NCBI RefSeq assembly: GCF_946482605.1
Contig: NZ_CAMLSE010000024.1
Span: 1 to 64,000 of the forward strand
Reading direction: 5' to 3'
DNA: 64,000 nucleotides
Source: an uncultured Dyadobacter sp.
Lineage (GTDB): Bacteria > Bacteroidota > Bacteroidia > Cytophagales > Spirosomataceae
The notes under the pieces were generated by a model. It ran no database searches and was not told the origin of the DNA. It was given only the letters and a program-made list of their open reading frames with translations. The position numbers were made by a program, and so were the translations under genes. Shown here piece by piece: positions 24,771-34,076 of the stretch; positions within the stretch are counted from its first letter, which is position 1; every line of letters starts with the position of its first letter.

Positions 24771-24952
24771 GGAGTTTAGAGTTTAGGAGTTGTGAGCTGA
24801 GGAGTTGAGAGATTATGAGTGGAGAGTTTAGGAGTTCGGTGTGTTGCAATTTCGCACTTTGGAATTCAAAAGACTATGAACTTTAAACTCATATATTTTT
24901 AAACTCGCATACTTTAAACTCATACACTTTAAACTCCTAAACTCTAAACTCC
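24771..24952. repeat. Intergenic inverted repeat with tandem TTTAGGAGTT/AACTCCTAAA units
   Basis: A 21-base arm at 24771-24791 is repeated exactly, inverted, at 24932-24952. Between them lie further degenerate copies: TTTAGGAG-like units on the left and ACTTTAAACTC-like units on the right (about 24880-24935). The arms can fold into a long stem with a 140-base loop. The element fills almost all of the space between the aldo/keto reductase and the GroES-like gene. No ORF with coding character is present. Confidence 0.75.
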
Positions 24953-24964
24953 CATGCCGCCCCT

Positions 24965-25345
24965 CTACTCAAACAGATCTTCGGAGCGTTCGAGCATCAG
25001 AATGGATGATTGCGGAACGATCACATATTTCTGACCGTCGTATTCCAGGTCAATGGCATTGCGTTGCAAATAAATCGCCAGATCACCTTCCTTCGATTGT
25101 AACGGCATATATTTTACTTTTTCCTCGGTCTCCTTCCACGGCTCGTCCTCGGCAGCCACTGGGATAGGATACCCCGGGCCCACTTTGATCACATATCCGC
25201 TCTGTACCTGCTCGCGCTCCGTTACAGTCGGAGGAAGGTAAAGTCCGCTGTTGGTGCGGTCGCTGGGGCTTTTGGGACGGATCAAAACACGGTCCCCTAC
25301 TACGATCAGGCTTTTAAGCCTGTTGTCGGATGTTACTTCGTACAT
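24965..25345 (-). CDS. GroES-like co-chaperonin family protein (cpn10 fold)
   Basis: The 126-residue protein matches the cpn10 fold: VVGDRVLIRPKSPSDRTNSGLYLPPT (first beta strands and mobile loop region), YVIKVGPGYPIP (second strand), GDLAIYLQRNAIDLEYDGQKYVIVPQSSILML (C-terminal strand with the usual DILAVL replaced). It is longer than the usual 95 residues because of a 25-residue insert (AAEDEPWKETEEKVKYMPLQ). No groEL is next to it. A divergent second co-chaperonin with another partner, or a paralogue used in stress, is possible. Confidence 0.8.
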   Translation of the reverse strand: MYEVTSDNRLKSLIVVGDRVLIRPKSPSDRTNSGLYLPPTVTEREQVQSGYVIKVGPGYPIPVAAEDEPWKETEEKVKYMPLQSKEGDLAIYLQRNAIDLEYDGQKYVIVPQSSILMLERSEDLFE

Positions 25346-25437
25346 TTTAATTGATACTTAATCGGTAATAAGAACGTCAGGTAGTCCTTCAAAAATTGGG
25401 TAACAAATAATTAAAGGCAAATGTTTGCAGCTACCTT

Positions 25438-26907
25438 TTAAAACTGGAAGTAAATAAACTGGTTTTCAGAAACTACTCCCAGCAGGTAGTTTGCCAGCAG
25501 GATCAGCGGAAACAGGATGAAGAATACAGTCGTGTTCCGGGTAGGTATTTTCAGATAATAATGCTCTTTGACCATCAGGAAAACGATGAGGAACAGGCAA
25601 AACCACATTTCCACATGATTCATCGGAGTCTGCAACGGCTCGGAAAATGAAAAACCGGCCATTTTTTCAAGAATCAGAAACGACCGGCTAACCGGCGCCT
25701 TGTGGTTGCGGAAGAATACCCAGGTAATGGTTACCAGCACAAAGGTAAAAACCATATTCAGGACATCCATCAATGCGTTTTTCGGCATTTCGATCCCGGC
25801 TTGTTTCAACCACTTATCGCGCAGTGAGGCCGCGACCTGGTAAAAACCGTGCAATGCGCCCCAGATCACATAGTTCCAGCTCGCACCGTGCCAAAGCCCG
25901 CTCACAAGGAACACAATGAACTGGTTGCGGTATTTGATCCACTCTCCCTTTCGGTTTCCGCCCAATGGTATGTAGAGGTAATCTTTAAACCACGACGATA
26001 GCGAAATGTGCCATCTGCCCCAGAATTCTGAAATGGATTTGGAAATGTAAGGCGTTTTAAAGTTGTCCATCAAAGTAAAACCCATTACACGGGCTGCACC
26101 GATGGCAATGTCCGAATAGCCTGAAAAGTCACAGTAGATCCGAAATGCAAAGAAAACAGTGGCAACGATGAGCGTCAGTCCATTATGCTCTGAAGGCTTA
26201 TCGTAGGCGTAGTCGACGAGCATGACGAGGCGGTCGGCGATCACCATTTTCTTGAAAAACCCGAAAGCCATTTGCATCAACCCTTCCTTTACCTGCTCGA
26301 AATCGTATTTAAAAAACGAGTGAAACTGAAAGAGCATGTTTTGCGGCCGTTCGATCGGCCCGGCCACGAGTTGCGGGTAAAACATCACATACAATGCATA
26401 AATCCCGAAATGTTTCTCGGCCGCCTGGTTGCCGCGATACACCTCGATGGTATAGCTCATGGCCTGGAATGTGTGGAACGACAAACCGATCGGCAACAGT
26501 AATGCACCACTTCCGGTGGTCATCCATTCGGCGATCGGGCCGGGTATAAGCCGCGTGAATGCTGGGAATGCCGGTCTTAAATGCAGGTTGGCAAGGATGG
26601 TATTCACCGATTCCTGAACGAAATCGTAATATTTAAAAAACGCGAGGATACCAATGTTGGAGATGAGACTGATGACGAGCAGGAGTTTTTTCTGGCGCTG
26701 CTCCTGGGATTTTTCGATCCAGATCCCGGCGTAGTAGTCGATGATGATGGTTCCAAACAGGATCAGGATAAAAACCGGCTTGAATACCATATAGAAATAG
26801 CAGCTGGTAGCCAGTAAAAGCATCCAACGGCCCTTCCACGACAGGCTGAAATACGCCAGCGTGACCACTATAAAAAAAACTGCAAATTGAATCGAATGAA
26901 AATCCAT
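25438..26907 (-). CDS. MBOAT family O-acyltransferase (AlgI-like)
   Basis: The 489-residue polytopic membrane protein has about ten hydrophobic segments. MBOAT marks are visible: the FWGRWHISLSSWFKDYLYIPLGG block and the invariant His in VSGLWHGASWNYVIWGALHG. AlgI/PatA-like proteins move acetyl groups across the membrane to a surface polysaccharide. It follows a GT2 gene by 4 bases and closes the glycan cluster. A periplasmic SGNH/AlgJ-like partner is not found here. Confidence 0.9.
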   Translation of the reverse strand: MDFHSIQFAVFFIVVTLAYFSLSWKGRWMLLLATSCYFYMVFKPVFILILFGTIIIDYYAGIWIEKSQEQRQKKLLLVISLISNIGILAFFKYYDFVQESVNTILANLHLRPAFPAFTRLIPGPIAEWMTTGSGALLLPIGLSFHTFQAMSYTIEVYRGNQAAEKHFGIYALYVMFYPQLVAGPIERPQNMLFQFHSFFKYDFEQVKEGLMQMAFGFFKKMVIADRLVMLVDYAYDKPSEHNGLTLIVATVFFAFRIYCDFSGYSDIAIGAARVMGFTLMDNFKTPYISKSISEFWGRWHISLSSWFKDYLYIPLGGNRKGEWIKYRNQFIVFLVSGLWHGASWNYVIWGALHGFYQVAASLRDKWLKQAGIEMPKNALMDVLNMVFTFVLVTITWVFFRNHKAPVSRSFLILEKMAGFSFSEPLQTPMNHVEMWFCLFLIVFLMVKEHYYLKIPTRNTTVFFILFPLILLANYLLGVVSENQFIYFQF

Positions 26908-26911
26908 CAGG

Positions 26912-27889
26912 TCAAATGTACTCCCGGTTGACTATTTCCTCTTTAATAATGAACAGGGGACGGTTTTTGGATTGAAAAAAAATCCGGAGCACATATTCTC
27001 CAATGATTCCCAGCGCCAGCAATTGCACCCCGCTGAACAGGATAATTACAAAGAGCAGGGAAGTAAAACCTTCTATTACATGGGCAAAAAACATCTTTTT
27101 GATCACCACGGTCAAAAAATACAATAATGATATGAGAATGGCGGTAACACCGATCCGGCTCATGAACTTCACGGGAAATTCACTGAAATTAAAGATCCCA
27201 TTGTAAGCCAGCCCGAAAAGCTGCTTAAAAGAATATTTGGATTCCCCCGCCGCACGCGCATCACGCTCGTATTCGTACCCCACCTGCTTAAAACCGATCC
27301 AGGAACGCATTCCACGCAGGTAACGGCTTTCCTCGGGCATTTTTTTCAGAACATCCACGACGCGCCGGCTGATCAATGCAAAATCGCCGCTGTCCAGGGG
27401 AATGTCAACATAGGAAATAGAACGCAGGATCCGGTAGAACCAGTAATAGCCCATTCGTTTCACAAAGCCCTCTTTTCGTTTTTTGCGCACTGCATACACC
27501 ACGTCATTTCCCTCCTGCATCAGCTTATAAAATTCCGGCAGCAACTCCGGCGGGTCCTGTAAATCACCATCGATCACAAAAAGTGCTTCTGTGCCGCGTG
27601 CCGCCGAAATCCCTGCGGTAAGCGCCAGCTGATGTCCGTGGTTCCGCGAAAGAAAAACGCCGTGGTAACGATCATCCGTCAGCGCCAGTTGCCTGATCCT
27701 CATAGCCGTATCATCCCTGCTCCCATCATCGATCAACACCACCTCGATTGATAGCGGGCTGGTATCCATCAGCGCATTGATGCGTTGTACGAGCAATGGG
27801 AATGACTCCGACTCATTATACAGCGGTGCGACGATGGAAATTTGAGGGGTTTTCAATATGATATGCTTTTCAATGACCAATGGCGGCAA
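26912..27889 (-). CDS. Family 2 glycosyltransferase with C-terminal membrane helices (GtrB/DPM1-like)
   Basis: The 325-residue protein has the GT2 domain at residues 15-230: SIVAPLYNESESFP, VVLIDDGSRDDT, the DXD-type VIDGDLQDPPE, and YLRGMRSWIGF. Two transmembrane segments follow (about 235-300). Such enzymes make undecaprenyl-phosphate-sugars or dolichol-P-type donors at the cytoplasmic face. The start codon is TTG at 27889; no ATG fits upstream of the domain. It lies in one transcription unit with MBOAT and two large membrane proteins and has a paralogue at 31027-31977. Confidence 0.9.
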   Translation of the reverse strand: MPPLVIEKHIILKTPQISIVAPLYNESESFPLLVQRINALMDTSPLSIEVVLIDDGSRDDTAMRIRQLALTDDRYHGVFLSRNHGHQLALTAGISAARGTEALFVIDGDLQDPPELLPEFYKLMQEGNDVVYAVRKKRKEGFVKRMGYYWFYRILRSISYVDIPLDSGDFALISRRVVDVLKKMPEESRYLRGMRSWIGFKQVGYEYERDARAAGESKYSFKQLFGLAYNGIFNFSEFPVKFMSRIGVTAILISLLYFLTVVIKKMFFAHVIEGFTSLLFVIILFSGVQLLALGIIGEYVLRIFFQSKNRPLFIIKEEIVNREYI

Positions 27890-27928
27890 AAATACACCTT
27901 TCGGTGCATTATCGAAACATTCTGTTAT

Positions 27929-29614
27929 TTAAGGTATTGTCACTTTTCCAAGAATGCCGCCTTCCAACGAACCTCCTCCCACATTGATAATCCCCAGATC
28001 GTAAGTGCCGGGCAACAATGCGGTATGCGGTATTTCAACATCGGAACCCTTGTCGTATTGGCGGAAAAAATTACGTCCGGAATACTTGTGCGGCTCCATT
28101 TTAAAGAAGTAAAGGCGACCCGCATTGCGGACGAAAGCATATTCCCCATTGGACCTGGCCGGAGAAACAGTACCCTCGGGATCATTGAGATAAATACCTT
28201 TTTCACGGTGTGTCACGGTAACCTGTCTCGCCACCGGGAAAGGTTTGGTGAATGCGTGTACCTGACGGCCCAGCTCATTTCCCTCCTTAGGGTAGGAATA
28301 AACACCCATTTTCACCAGGCTTTTCATCAGGTTATCCACATACCTGGCCCCCTCGGAGTAGGGCACGTGGCCCAAACCGAAGCCATTATGTTCCTGGTTG
28401 TATCCGTTTACAGTATAGTATTTTCTGCGTTCGGTAATGACCGGCAGATAGGTGTAGATCGATACTCCCCAGATGATGATCCCGATAAAAGCAGCCAGTT
28501 TCAATGCGCGTTGACGCGCGTGCTCATGTTGGGTTGAAACAATAAATGAAAGATATGCTACTGCCAAAAACAACGCAGGGTATATTTTGTAGTTGCTGAC
28601 AATCATCACATTGAATCCGAAACGCGGGCGAAGCAAACCGATGACCAGCGCCTCCACGAGCAGGAACGTCAGGATACCCAGAAGGAAGGCTTCCGCATCC
28701 GACATCCGACCAGCGGCTGGTACTTTCGATTGCCCGAATGTCCTCTGAAACCAGGGAACCAGTTGCCGGTAAAGCCAGATCACCACCCAAATCATCACAA
28801 AAAATGCCATCACCACCGGCAATGCAGAGCGGACGACAATAGACTTTTCGGGAAGCAGGTCAAACAACCCGCCCAGGAAAGCAAAAAAGCCTAGAACTGA
28901 TAAATGAGGGTATTTTACAAAAAATGCAAAGCTCGACTCGTTGCCCTGTGCCGACATCCCGTAAAAGTATAGCCCTACGGCCATAGCGCCGATCAACAGC
29001 CAGCCGATCAGATGCTTGTATTGCGACCGCAGCAGCAGTATCATCACACCCGCGGGCCACACGAAAATCCCGCTGCTCATCGCATACGTAGCGCATACCG
29101 CCGCAAGCAATGCGCCTGCAAAGCGGTTTCCTGAAAGCAGGAACATTGAAAGGCAGACGAAGAAAACAACAGGCTGGTGTTGCAGGCCGCATATCGCCCA
29201 TAGGAAGATCAGATGATACTGCAGTTGGAAAAGCAGAAAAGGTACCGGCAGAAAGTACCAGGCGCTGAGCTTAGTCCGCCGGAATGCACGCCAGAATATC
29301 GCCAGGGTACCCAAAGTGAAACACGCACCGGCAATGTGCAGGAATGTAAAATTGAGGTGTCCGGTAACCCAGTAGTAAATTACTGTCACCAGCTTTCCGA
29401 TCACCATGCGGTGTTCGTTATTCGGCTGAAAAAGGAGTTTCAGTTTTTCCGGAAGCGCGTTGCTGGTTATCCATTTATGCAGAAAATCGGGAAAAGGGTC
29501 AAAATCGTCGTACCACGGCAGGTTGACCGAATAGTACAGGATCGCTGCTATCCATACCAGCACCGGTAGTGCCATCACTAAAACTGCAAGCGGCTTCTTA
29601 ATGCTATTGTCCAC
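27929..29614 (-). CDS. Polytopic membrane protein, unknown function, in glycan cluster
   Basis: The 561-residue product has about ten hydrophobic helices in the first 420 residues and a soluble, probably periplasmic C-terminus of about 140 residues with beta character (DPEGTVSPARSNGEYAF, DVEIPHTALLPGTYDLGI). PWYDDFDPFPDFL after the first helix places acidic residues in the first outer loop, as in GT-C type glycosyltransferases. I do not recognise a named family. Its start overlaps the end of the upstream membrane-protein gene by 11 bases. Position between two GT2 genes suggests lipid-linked sugar transfer on the outside of the membrane. Confidence 0.6.
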   Translation of the reverse strand: MDNSIKKPLAVLVMALPVLVWIAAILYYSVNLPWYDDFDPFPDFLHKWITSNALPEKLKLLFQPNNEHRMVIGKLVTVIYYWVTGHLNFTFLHIAGACFTLGTLAIFWRAFRRTKLSAWYFLPVPFLLFQLQYHLIFLWAICGLQHQPVVFFVCLSMFLLSGNRFAGALLAAVCATYAMSSGIFVWPAGVMILLLRSQYKHLIGWLLIGAMAVGLYFYGMSAQGNESSFAFFVKYPHLSVLGFFAFLGGLFDLLPEKSIVVRSALPVVMAFFVMIWVVIWLYRQLVPWFQRTFGQSKVPAAGRMSDAEAFLLGILTFLLVEALVIGLLRPRFGFNVMIVSNYKIYPALFLAVAYLSFIVSTQHEHARQRALKLAAFIGIIIWGVSIYTYLPVITERRKYYTVNGYNQEHNGFGLGHVPYSEGARYVDNLMKSLVKMGVYSYPKEGNELGRQVHAFTKPFPVARQVTVTHREKGIYLNDPEGTVSPARSNGEYAFVRNAGRLYFFKMEPHKYSGRNFFRQYDKGSDVEIPHTALLPGTYDLGIINVGGGSLEGGILGKVTIP

Positions 29615-31034
29615 TTTCGGTATCTTTCATGTAAATGGCTTCTTTGCCAAAATAACCAGCGGTGCACTTGTTCCACCAGTGACTGCTATCTGTTTTGATA
29701 TCGTCATCGAGGAAGATCGACATCGGCTTGGAACGGACGGGCGGCAGGTAGAGAATATTTTCCCGGGAGTTTTTGAGCAATGCATACCGCTGATACATCT
29801 CTTTATCGAATGCTGCTGCCTTACCCTTGATCAAATCAGTATAAACCATCCTTACATTATTGCTCTTCAGGAACGAAAGTCCCACCGATACCAGCAAAAT
29901 GCCATAGACAATGCCGTACCGCGGTGTAGTGAACTGCAACAAGGTGATTTTCCGCTTTCTGAAATAATGAAAAACAACACCGATAATGTAGAACCATCCG
30001 ATCAGAAAGAAGAAGTAAACACAATTGATCACACGGGGTGTTGGCTCGATCCCTACTCCGTAATAAGATGGGAATAATTGGGCGGAAAGAACACCTGTAA
30101 ACAGTAGTACGGCATACCAGACAGGAACCGAGAAATAGTTGCGGGCACCTTCCGACATACGTGTCAACACGAATAGCCAGGCCAGTGAGAAGAACAGCAA
30201 AGGTGTCCGGAAGACCCAGTCATAACCGAGCAATGCCAGTTTTTTAAAAGATGAAATAACGGAAAACGGCACATTACCACCCAGCGGATTTCCTCCGATA
30301 CGTGCCGCATTACCCGGTGACGCAAAATAGAAGTAGCAGGAAGCTGCCGTAACCAGCAACATCGCTCCCATGAATGCGTCGACCTTTCTATGGAAAAGCA
30401 CCCGGTACGCCACCCAAGCTCCTACCAGCAAAACCATAATCAGCAGGTTTGTTTCACTGCTTCCGATGACGGCAAATATCAGAAAGCCGGACAAAACGCC
30501 CACGAATATCTTGGCAGGCTGTGTATCCTGCCGGTACCAGCGCAATACGAGCACGATCCAAAGCAGGGTAAGTATATTAGGAACCGTATAAGTCACAAAT
30601 GCAGCCATCCAGTAGAATGCTTCCACGATACTGGCCATTTTGAGAATATATAAAAAGAAAACCGCGCCCGCGAAGCCCAGGTGGGCCAGCCGTGATAAGG
30701 TTGGGGTGAGGTGCCTGAACAAGCTGTACAGCGCGAATACCATTCCAAAAAGCAATATCACGGGCAGGATTTTAAAACCGGTGATCGAGTGGAAAAGTAG
30801 CGGGCTGGTATGATTGAGGAAAATACCGAAGTAACGACCCGTCCATTCGGTATAATATAGCTTCATGGCTTCGAACCAACCGATTTTGAACACCGTAAAA
30901 ATGTAGCAAAAATCATCGGCCGGCGAGGGATGGTTGAAATAGGAAAGCGCCAGCAACGGCACCAGCACAGTCAGCATCAAAAGAATGTTGATCCAGTTAC
31001 CAACAACCCGGTATTTTTTATATAATCTATTCAT
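29604..31034 (-). CDS. Polytopic membrane protein, probable DUF6056/GT-C-like
   Basis: The 476-residue product has about 11 hydrophobic segments. After the first helix comes PSPADDFCYIF, an acidic pair in the first outer loop as in GT-C glycosyltransferases, then YYTEWTGRYFGIFLNHTSPLLF. This pattern matches my recollection of the DUF6056 family. It shares architecture with the next gene and overlaps it by 11 bases, and itself overlaps the upstream GT2 gene by 8 bases. A role in attaching sugar from a polyprenyl donor is an inference. Confidence 0.6.
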   Translation of the reverse strand: MNRLYKKYRVVGNWINILLMLTVLVPLLALSYFNHPSPADDFCYIFTVFKIGWFEAMKLYYTEWTGRYFGIFLNHTSPLLFHSITGFKILPVILLFGMVFALYSLFRHLTPTLSRLAHLGFAGAVFFLYILKMASIVEAFYWMAAFVTYTVPNILTLLWIVLVLRWYRQDTQPAKIFVGVLSGFLIFAVIGSSETNLLIMVLLVGAWVAYRVLFHRKVDAFMGAMLLVTAASCYFYFASPGNAARIGGNPLGGNVPFSVISSFKKLALLGYDWVFRTPLLFFSLAWLFVLTRMSEGARNYFSVPVWYAVLLFTGVLSAQLFPSYYGVGIEPTPRVINCVYFFFLIGWFYIIGVVFHYFRKRKITLLQFTTPRYGIVYGILLVSVGLSFLKSNNVRMVYTDLIKGKAAAFDKEMYQRYALLKNSRENILYLPPVRSKPMSIFLDDDIKTDSSHWWNKCTAGYFGKEAIYMKDTESGQ

Positions 31035-31977
31035 TGACAGTTTTTTCTATAATATAGCGCGGACGGCCTTTCACTTCTTCATAAATCTTGCCGATGTACT
31101 CTCCTATCAGTCCGAGCGCCATCATGTTGAAGCCGCTGAAGAAAGTAAGCGGAAGCATTGTTGACGTCCAGCCTGGCACAGTATGGCCGATCAGGAATGA
31201 AAAAAGGATATAGACGACGATCATCATCGCTATAAAAAAGTTGGCAAACCCGAAATACAGCACCAGCCGCATCGGGAATGTCGAAAATGAAGTGATGCCA
31301 TTCCACGCGAAGAGCAGCATTTTGTTCAGCGGGTACTTGGTCTCACCGGCTTCCCGTTCGAGGCGGCTGTAAAATACCTTCTCGTTCCGGAAACCGATCA
31401 ACGGCACGATACCCCGGAGAAACATATTGATCTCGCGGAAATTACCCAGCTCCTTCAAAACACGCTGGTCCATCAAACGGAAATCCGCATGATTAAATAC
31501 CACGGGTACTCCCATTTTTTGCATTAATACATAAAAACCTTCGGCTGTAAATCGCTTGAACCAGGTGTCGGAAGTCCTGTCGCTTCTCACGCCGTAGACT
31601 ACCATCGCTCCCTCCCTGTGTTTTTCAATCATAGCCGTGATCGCATTGATATCGTCCTGAAGGTCCGCATCGATGGTGATAAAGCAATCGAACTGGTCGA
31701 CATGCTTTTCCAGGCCAGCCATGATTGCACTTTGGTGCCCGAAATTCCGGGACAGCCCGACACCGATGATATCCGGGTCTTTGCTGCAAAGCGCCTCGAT
31801 AATAGTCCAGGTTTTGTCCCGGCTGCCATCATTGACAAAACAGATGCGACTGTCCTCCGCAATGAGCCCTTGCTCTTTGATTCCTTTGAAGTACGTGTTT
31901 AGTTTAGCATACGTCAGATACAAGATCGCTTCTTCATTGTAGCATGGTATGACTAAAAGTAAACGAGCTGGATTCAT
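31027..31977 (-). CDS. Family 2 glycosyltransferase with C-terminal membrane helices (GtrB-like paralogue)
   Basis: The 316-residue protein has LLLVIPCYNEEAIL, ICFVNDGSRDKTW, GLSRNFGHQSAIMAG and the DXD-type TIDADLQDD, then FRLMDQRVLKEL, and two membrane helices near residues 235-300. It is a paralogue of the gene at 26912-27889 with the same layout. It heads the cluster of two GT2, two GT-C-like and one MBOAT gene. Product is presumably a polyprenyl-phosphate-linked sugar. Confidence 0.9.
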   Translation of the reverse strand: MNPARLLLVIPCYNEEAILYLTYAKLNTYFKGIKEQGLIAEDSRICFVNDGSRDKTWTIIEALCSKDPDIIGVGLSRNFGHQSAIMAGLEKHVDQFDCFITIDADLQDDINAITAMIEKHREGAMVVYGVRSDRTSDTWFKRFTAEGFYVLMQKMGVPVVFNHADFRLMDQRVLKELGNFREINMFLRGIVPLIGFRNEKVFYSRLEREAGETKYPLNKMLLFAWNGITSFSTFPMRLVLYFGFANFFIAMMIVVYILFSFLIGHTVPGWTSTMLPLTFFSGFNMMALGLIGEYIGKIYEEVKGRPRYIIEKTVNE

Positions 31978-32062
31978 ATGTCACCCTGTTGGTTGAATCG
32001 ACAAAAATAGCAGTAATAAGTTAATATGCTCCTTTTCATACCGCACGGGCCATTAATAAGGC

Positions 32063-32986
32063 CTATTTACCTGTCTCAATTATTTTCCGGCTGTTCTTCT
32101 TCAAAATGGTACTCGTCAGCAGGGGGTACAACAACACCGCCAGCAGGATCAGCAGCGTTCCCATATAAAATCCCTGTGTCATCCGTTCCTTCTCCCCGAA
32201 AATAAAAAAGGCCAGCGCAATGCCATACACCGGTTCCAGATTGATCGTGAGATTGATCAGATAGGCTGAAAATTGCTTCATCAGCTGCGTGGCCATCGTG
32301 CTGGCATAAACTGTGCAAACGAATGCCAGGAACAGAATCCAGACCCAATCACCCGCCGCCGGGAGAAATGGTGCTCCGCCGTTCCAGTCATGGTACTCCG
32401 CGATACCCAGAAACAGCAATGATAACAAAGTAGCCCCCGCCATTTCATAGAAAGTGATCACATAAGCATCAATTCGCTGCACGAGCCTGCTGTTGGCTAC
32501 CGTAAAAGTCGCGGCCAGTATTGCCGAGGCCACTGCCAGCATTAAACCCAGCGCATGGTCAAATTCAAAACGGAAGACCACATACAACCCGGCAAAGGCC
32601 AGTACGCCCAATCCTACTTCCAGCGGGCTTACGCGCCGTTTGTTGACCAACGGTTCAAGCAAACTTGTCCAGAGCGAAGTGGTCGCCATTCCTGCAAGGC
32701 ATACCGACGCCGTGGATACGCGCGCCGAAGCAAAGAACAGCATCCAATGCGCCGACAACACAAAACCGACCGCCAGCATTTTGACAAGATCACCGGAAGC
32801 CGCAGCAAAACTTTTTTGCCTGAACAGCATAATTGCTCCCAATCCAAGCGCCGCCAGCAACGTACGGTACAAAACCAATGCAACAGGTGATATCGACACC
32901 ATCAGCCCGACGATGGCCGTAAAACCCCAGATCAGCACCAGGAAATGCAGATGCAGATACGAACGGACCGAATCGGATGACAGCAT
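32063..32986 (-). CDS. EamA/DMT family permease
   Basis: The 307-residue product has ten hydrophobic segments in two EamA repeats (first VLIWGFTAIVGLMVSISPVALVLYR, second FILAATFTVANSRLVQRI and following). I use the ATG at 32986 (MLSSDSVRSYLHLHF), placed one base after the LptF/G stop. DMT exporters move amino acids, nucleotides or other metabolites; substrate is unknown. It is the last gene of the DtxR-LptF/G-EamA run. Confidence 0.87.
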   Translation of the reverse strand: MLSSDSVRSYLHLHFLVLIWGFTAIVGLMVSISPVALVLYRTLLAALGLGAIMLFRQKSFAAASGDLVKMLAVGFVLSAHWMLFFASARVSTASVCLAGMATTSLWTSLLEPLVNKRRVSPLEVGLGVLAFAGLYVVFRFEFDHALGLMLAVASAILAATFTVANSRLVQRIDAYVITFYEMAGATLLSLLFLGIAEYHDWNGGAPFLPAAGDWVWILFLAFVCTVYASTMATQLMKQFSAYLINLTINLEPVYGIALAFFIFGEKERMTQGFYMGTLLILLAVLLYPLLTSTILKKNSRKIIETGK

Positions 32987-32987
32987 A

Positions 32988-34070
32988 TTACCTCGGTAAT
33001 GTTTTATACAAAACCACACCGATCGCGGAAAAGACTATGTTGGGCAGCCACACCGCCAGAAGCGTATTGATGGTCCCTGCCTCTGCCACGCCTTTGGACA
33101 ACAGGAAGAAAAGGATATAAATGAATGCGAGCATAAAACCCAGCGCGATCTGCCAGCCTACCCCGCGCCGGCTTTTGCGGGCCGAAACGATCACACCGAT
33201 GGCTGTGAGAATCAGGATCGCAAAAGGTTGTGTAAACCGGGTGTACTTTTCGATCAGGTATACTTCCAGCCCATCGGCGCCCCGGCTTTTGAGCAGATCA
33301 ATGTAGGCATTGAGCTCCGGAAGCGTAAAAGTTTCGAAGAGGTTGTAGTCACTTTCAAAATCCTCGGGAGAAAGGTTGATCGTCGTATCGACAGCCATTC
33401 CACGGCTCAGTTTCTCCCCCAGGCTATCGAGCGTCCTCACCTGGTAGTTCTGCAATGTCCATTTCTTTTTAGCGGGCTGCCAGACGATCTTATCGGCGTA
33501 AAACTTTTGCAGGAGCTTGGTGCCCTTGATCGTCTCCATCGTAAACTTATTCCCCGTTTGCGTGGTCGTGTTGTAACTTTCCAGGTAGGCGTACACATCC
33601 GGCGCGATGGTGATGTGTACATTGTGACCACTGAAATAGTACTCGTTCTTCACATAGGTTTTTTCGAAACTGTTCCGGATTTTATTGGCTTTTGGTAAAA
33701 CCCACCCTACCTGAATGAATGTGAGAATCCCCAACACCACTGCGCCGGCCATATAAGGCAGCAGCATTCGCATAAAACTGATGCCGCTGCTCAGCATGGC
33801 GATGATCTCCGTCCGGGCCGCAATGCGTGAAGTGAAGAATACCGTCGCTATGAAAACCATCAGCGGACTGATGTAATTAATCCAGTAAGGGATCAGGTTG
33901 AGGTAATAGTCGATCAGTATTTCCTGTAATGGAGCCTTCTTATCCAGGAAGTCGTCTACTTTTTCGGTATAGTCGATCATGCAGATAATGAGCACGATGA
34001 CAAATGCCACGAACACGTAGGTTATCAGGAAGTTTTTGATCAAATAGCGATCGAGTATCTTAAATTTCAT
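32988..34070 (-). CDS. LptF/LptG family permease (YjgP/YjgQ)
   Basis: The 360-residue product has the LptFG layout: two N-terminal helices (LIKNFLITYVFVAFVIVLIICMIDY, then YISPLMVFIATVFFTSRIAARTEIIAMLSSGIS), a periplasmic beta-jellyroll (about 130-260), and three or so C-terminal helices. EIIAMLSSGISFMRML is the coupling-helix region that meets the LptB ATPase. It acts in the inner membrane to extract lipopolysaccharide. Six bases separate it from the DtxR-like gene upstream. LptF versus LptG cannot be decided. Confidence 0.9.
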   Translation of the reverse strand: MKFKILDRYLIKNFLITYVFVAFVIVLIICMIDYTEKVDDFLDKKAPLQEILIDYYLNLIPYWINYISPLMVFIATVFFTSRIAARTEIIAMLSSGISFMRMLLPYMAGAVVLGILTFIQVGWVLPKANKIRNSFEKTYVKNEYYFSGHNVHITIAPDVYAYLESYNTTTQTGNKFTMETIKGTKLLQKFYADKIVWQPAKKKWTLQNYQVRTLDSLGEKLSRGMAVDTTINLSPEDFESDYNLFETFTLPELNAYIDLLKSRGADGLEVYLIEKYTRFTQPFAILILTAIGVIVSARKSRRGVGWQIALGFMLAFIYILFFLLSKGVAEAGTINTLLAVWLPNIVFSAIGVVLYKTLPR

Positions 34071-34076
34071 GGCTGA

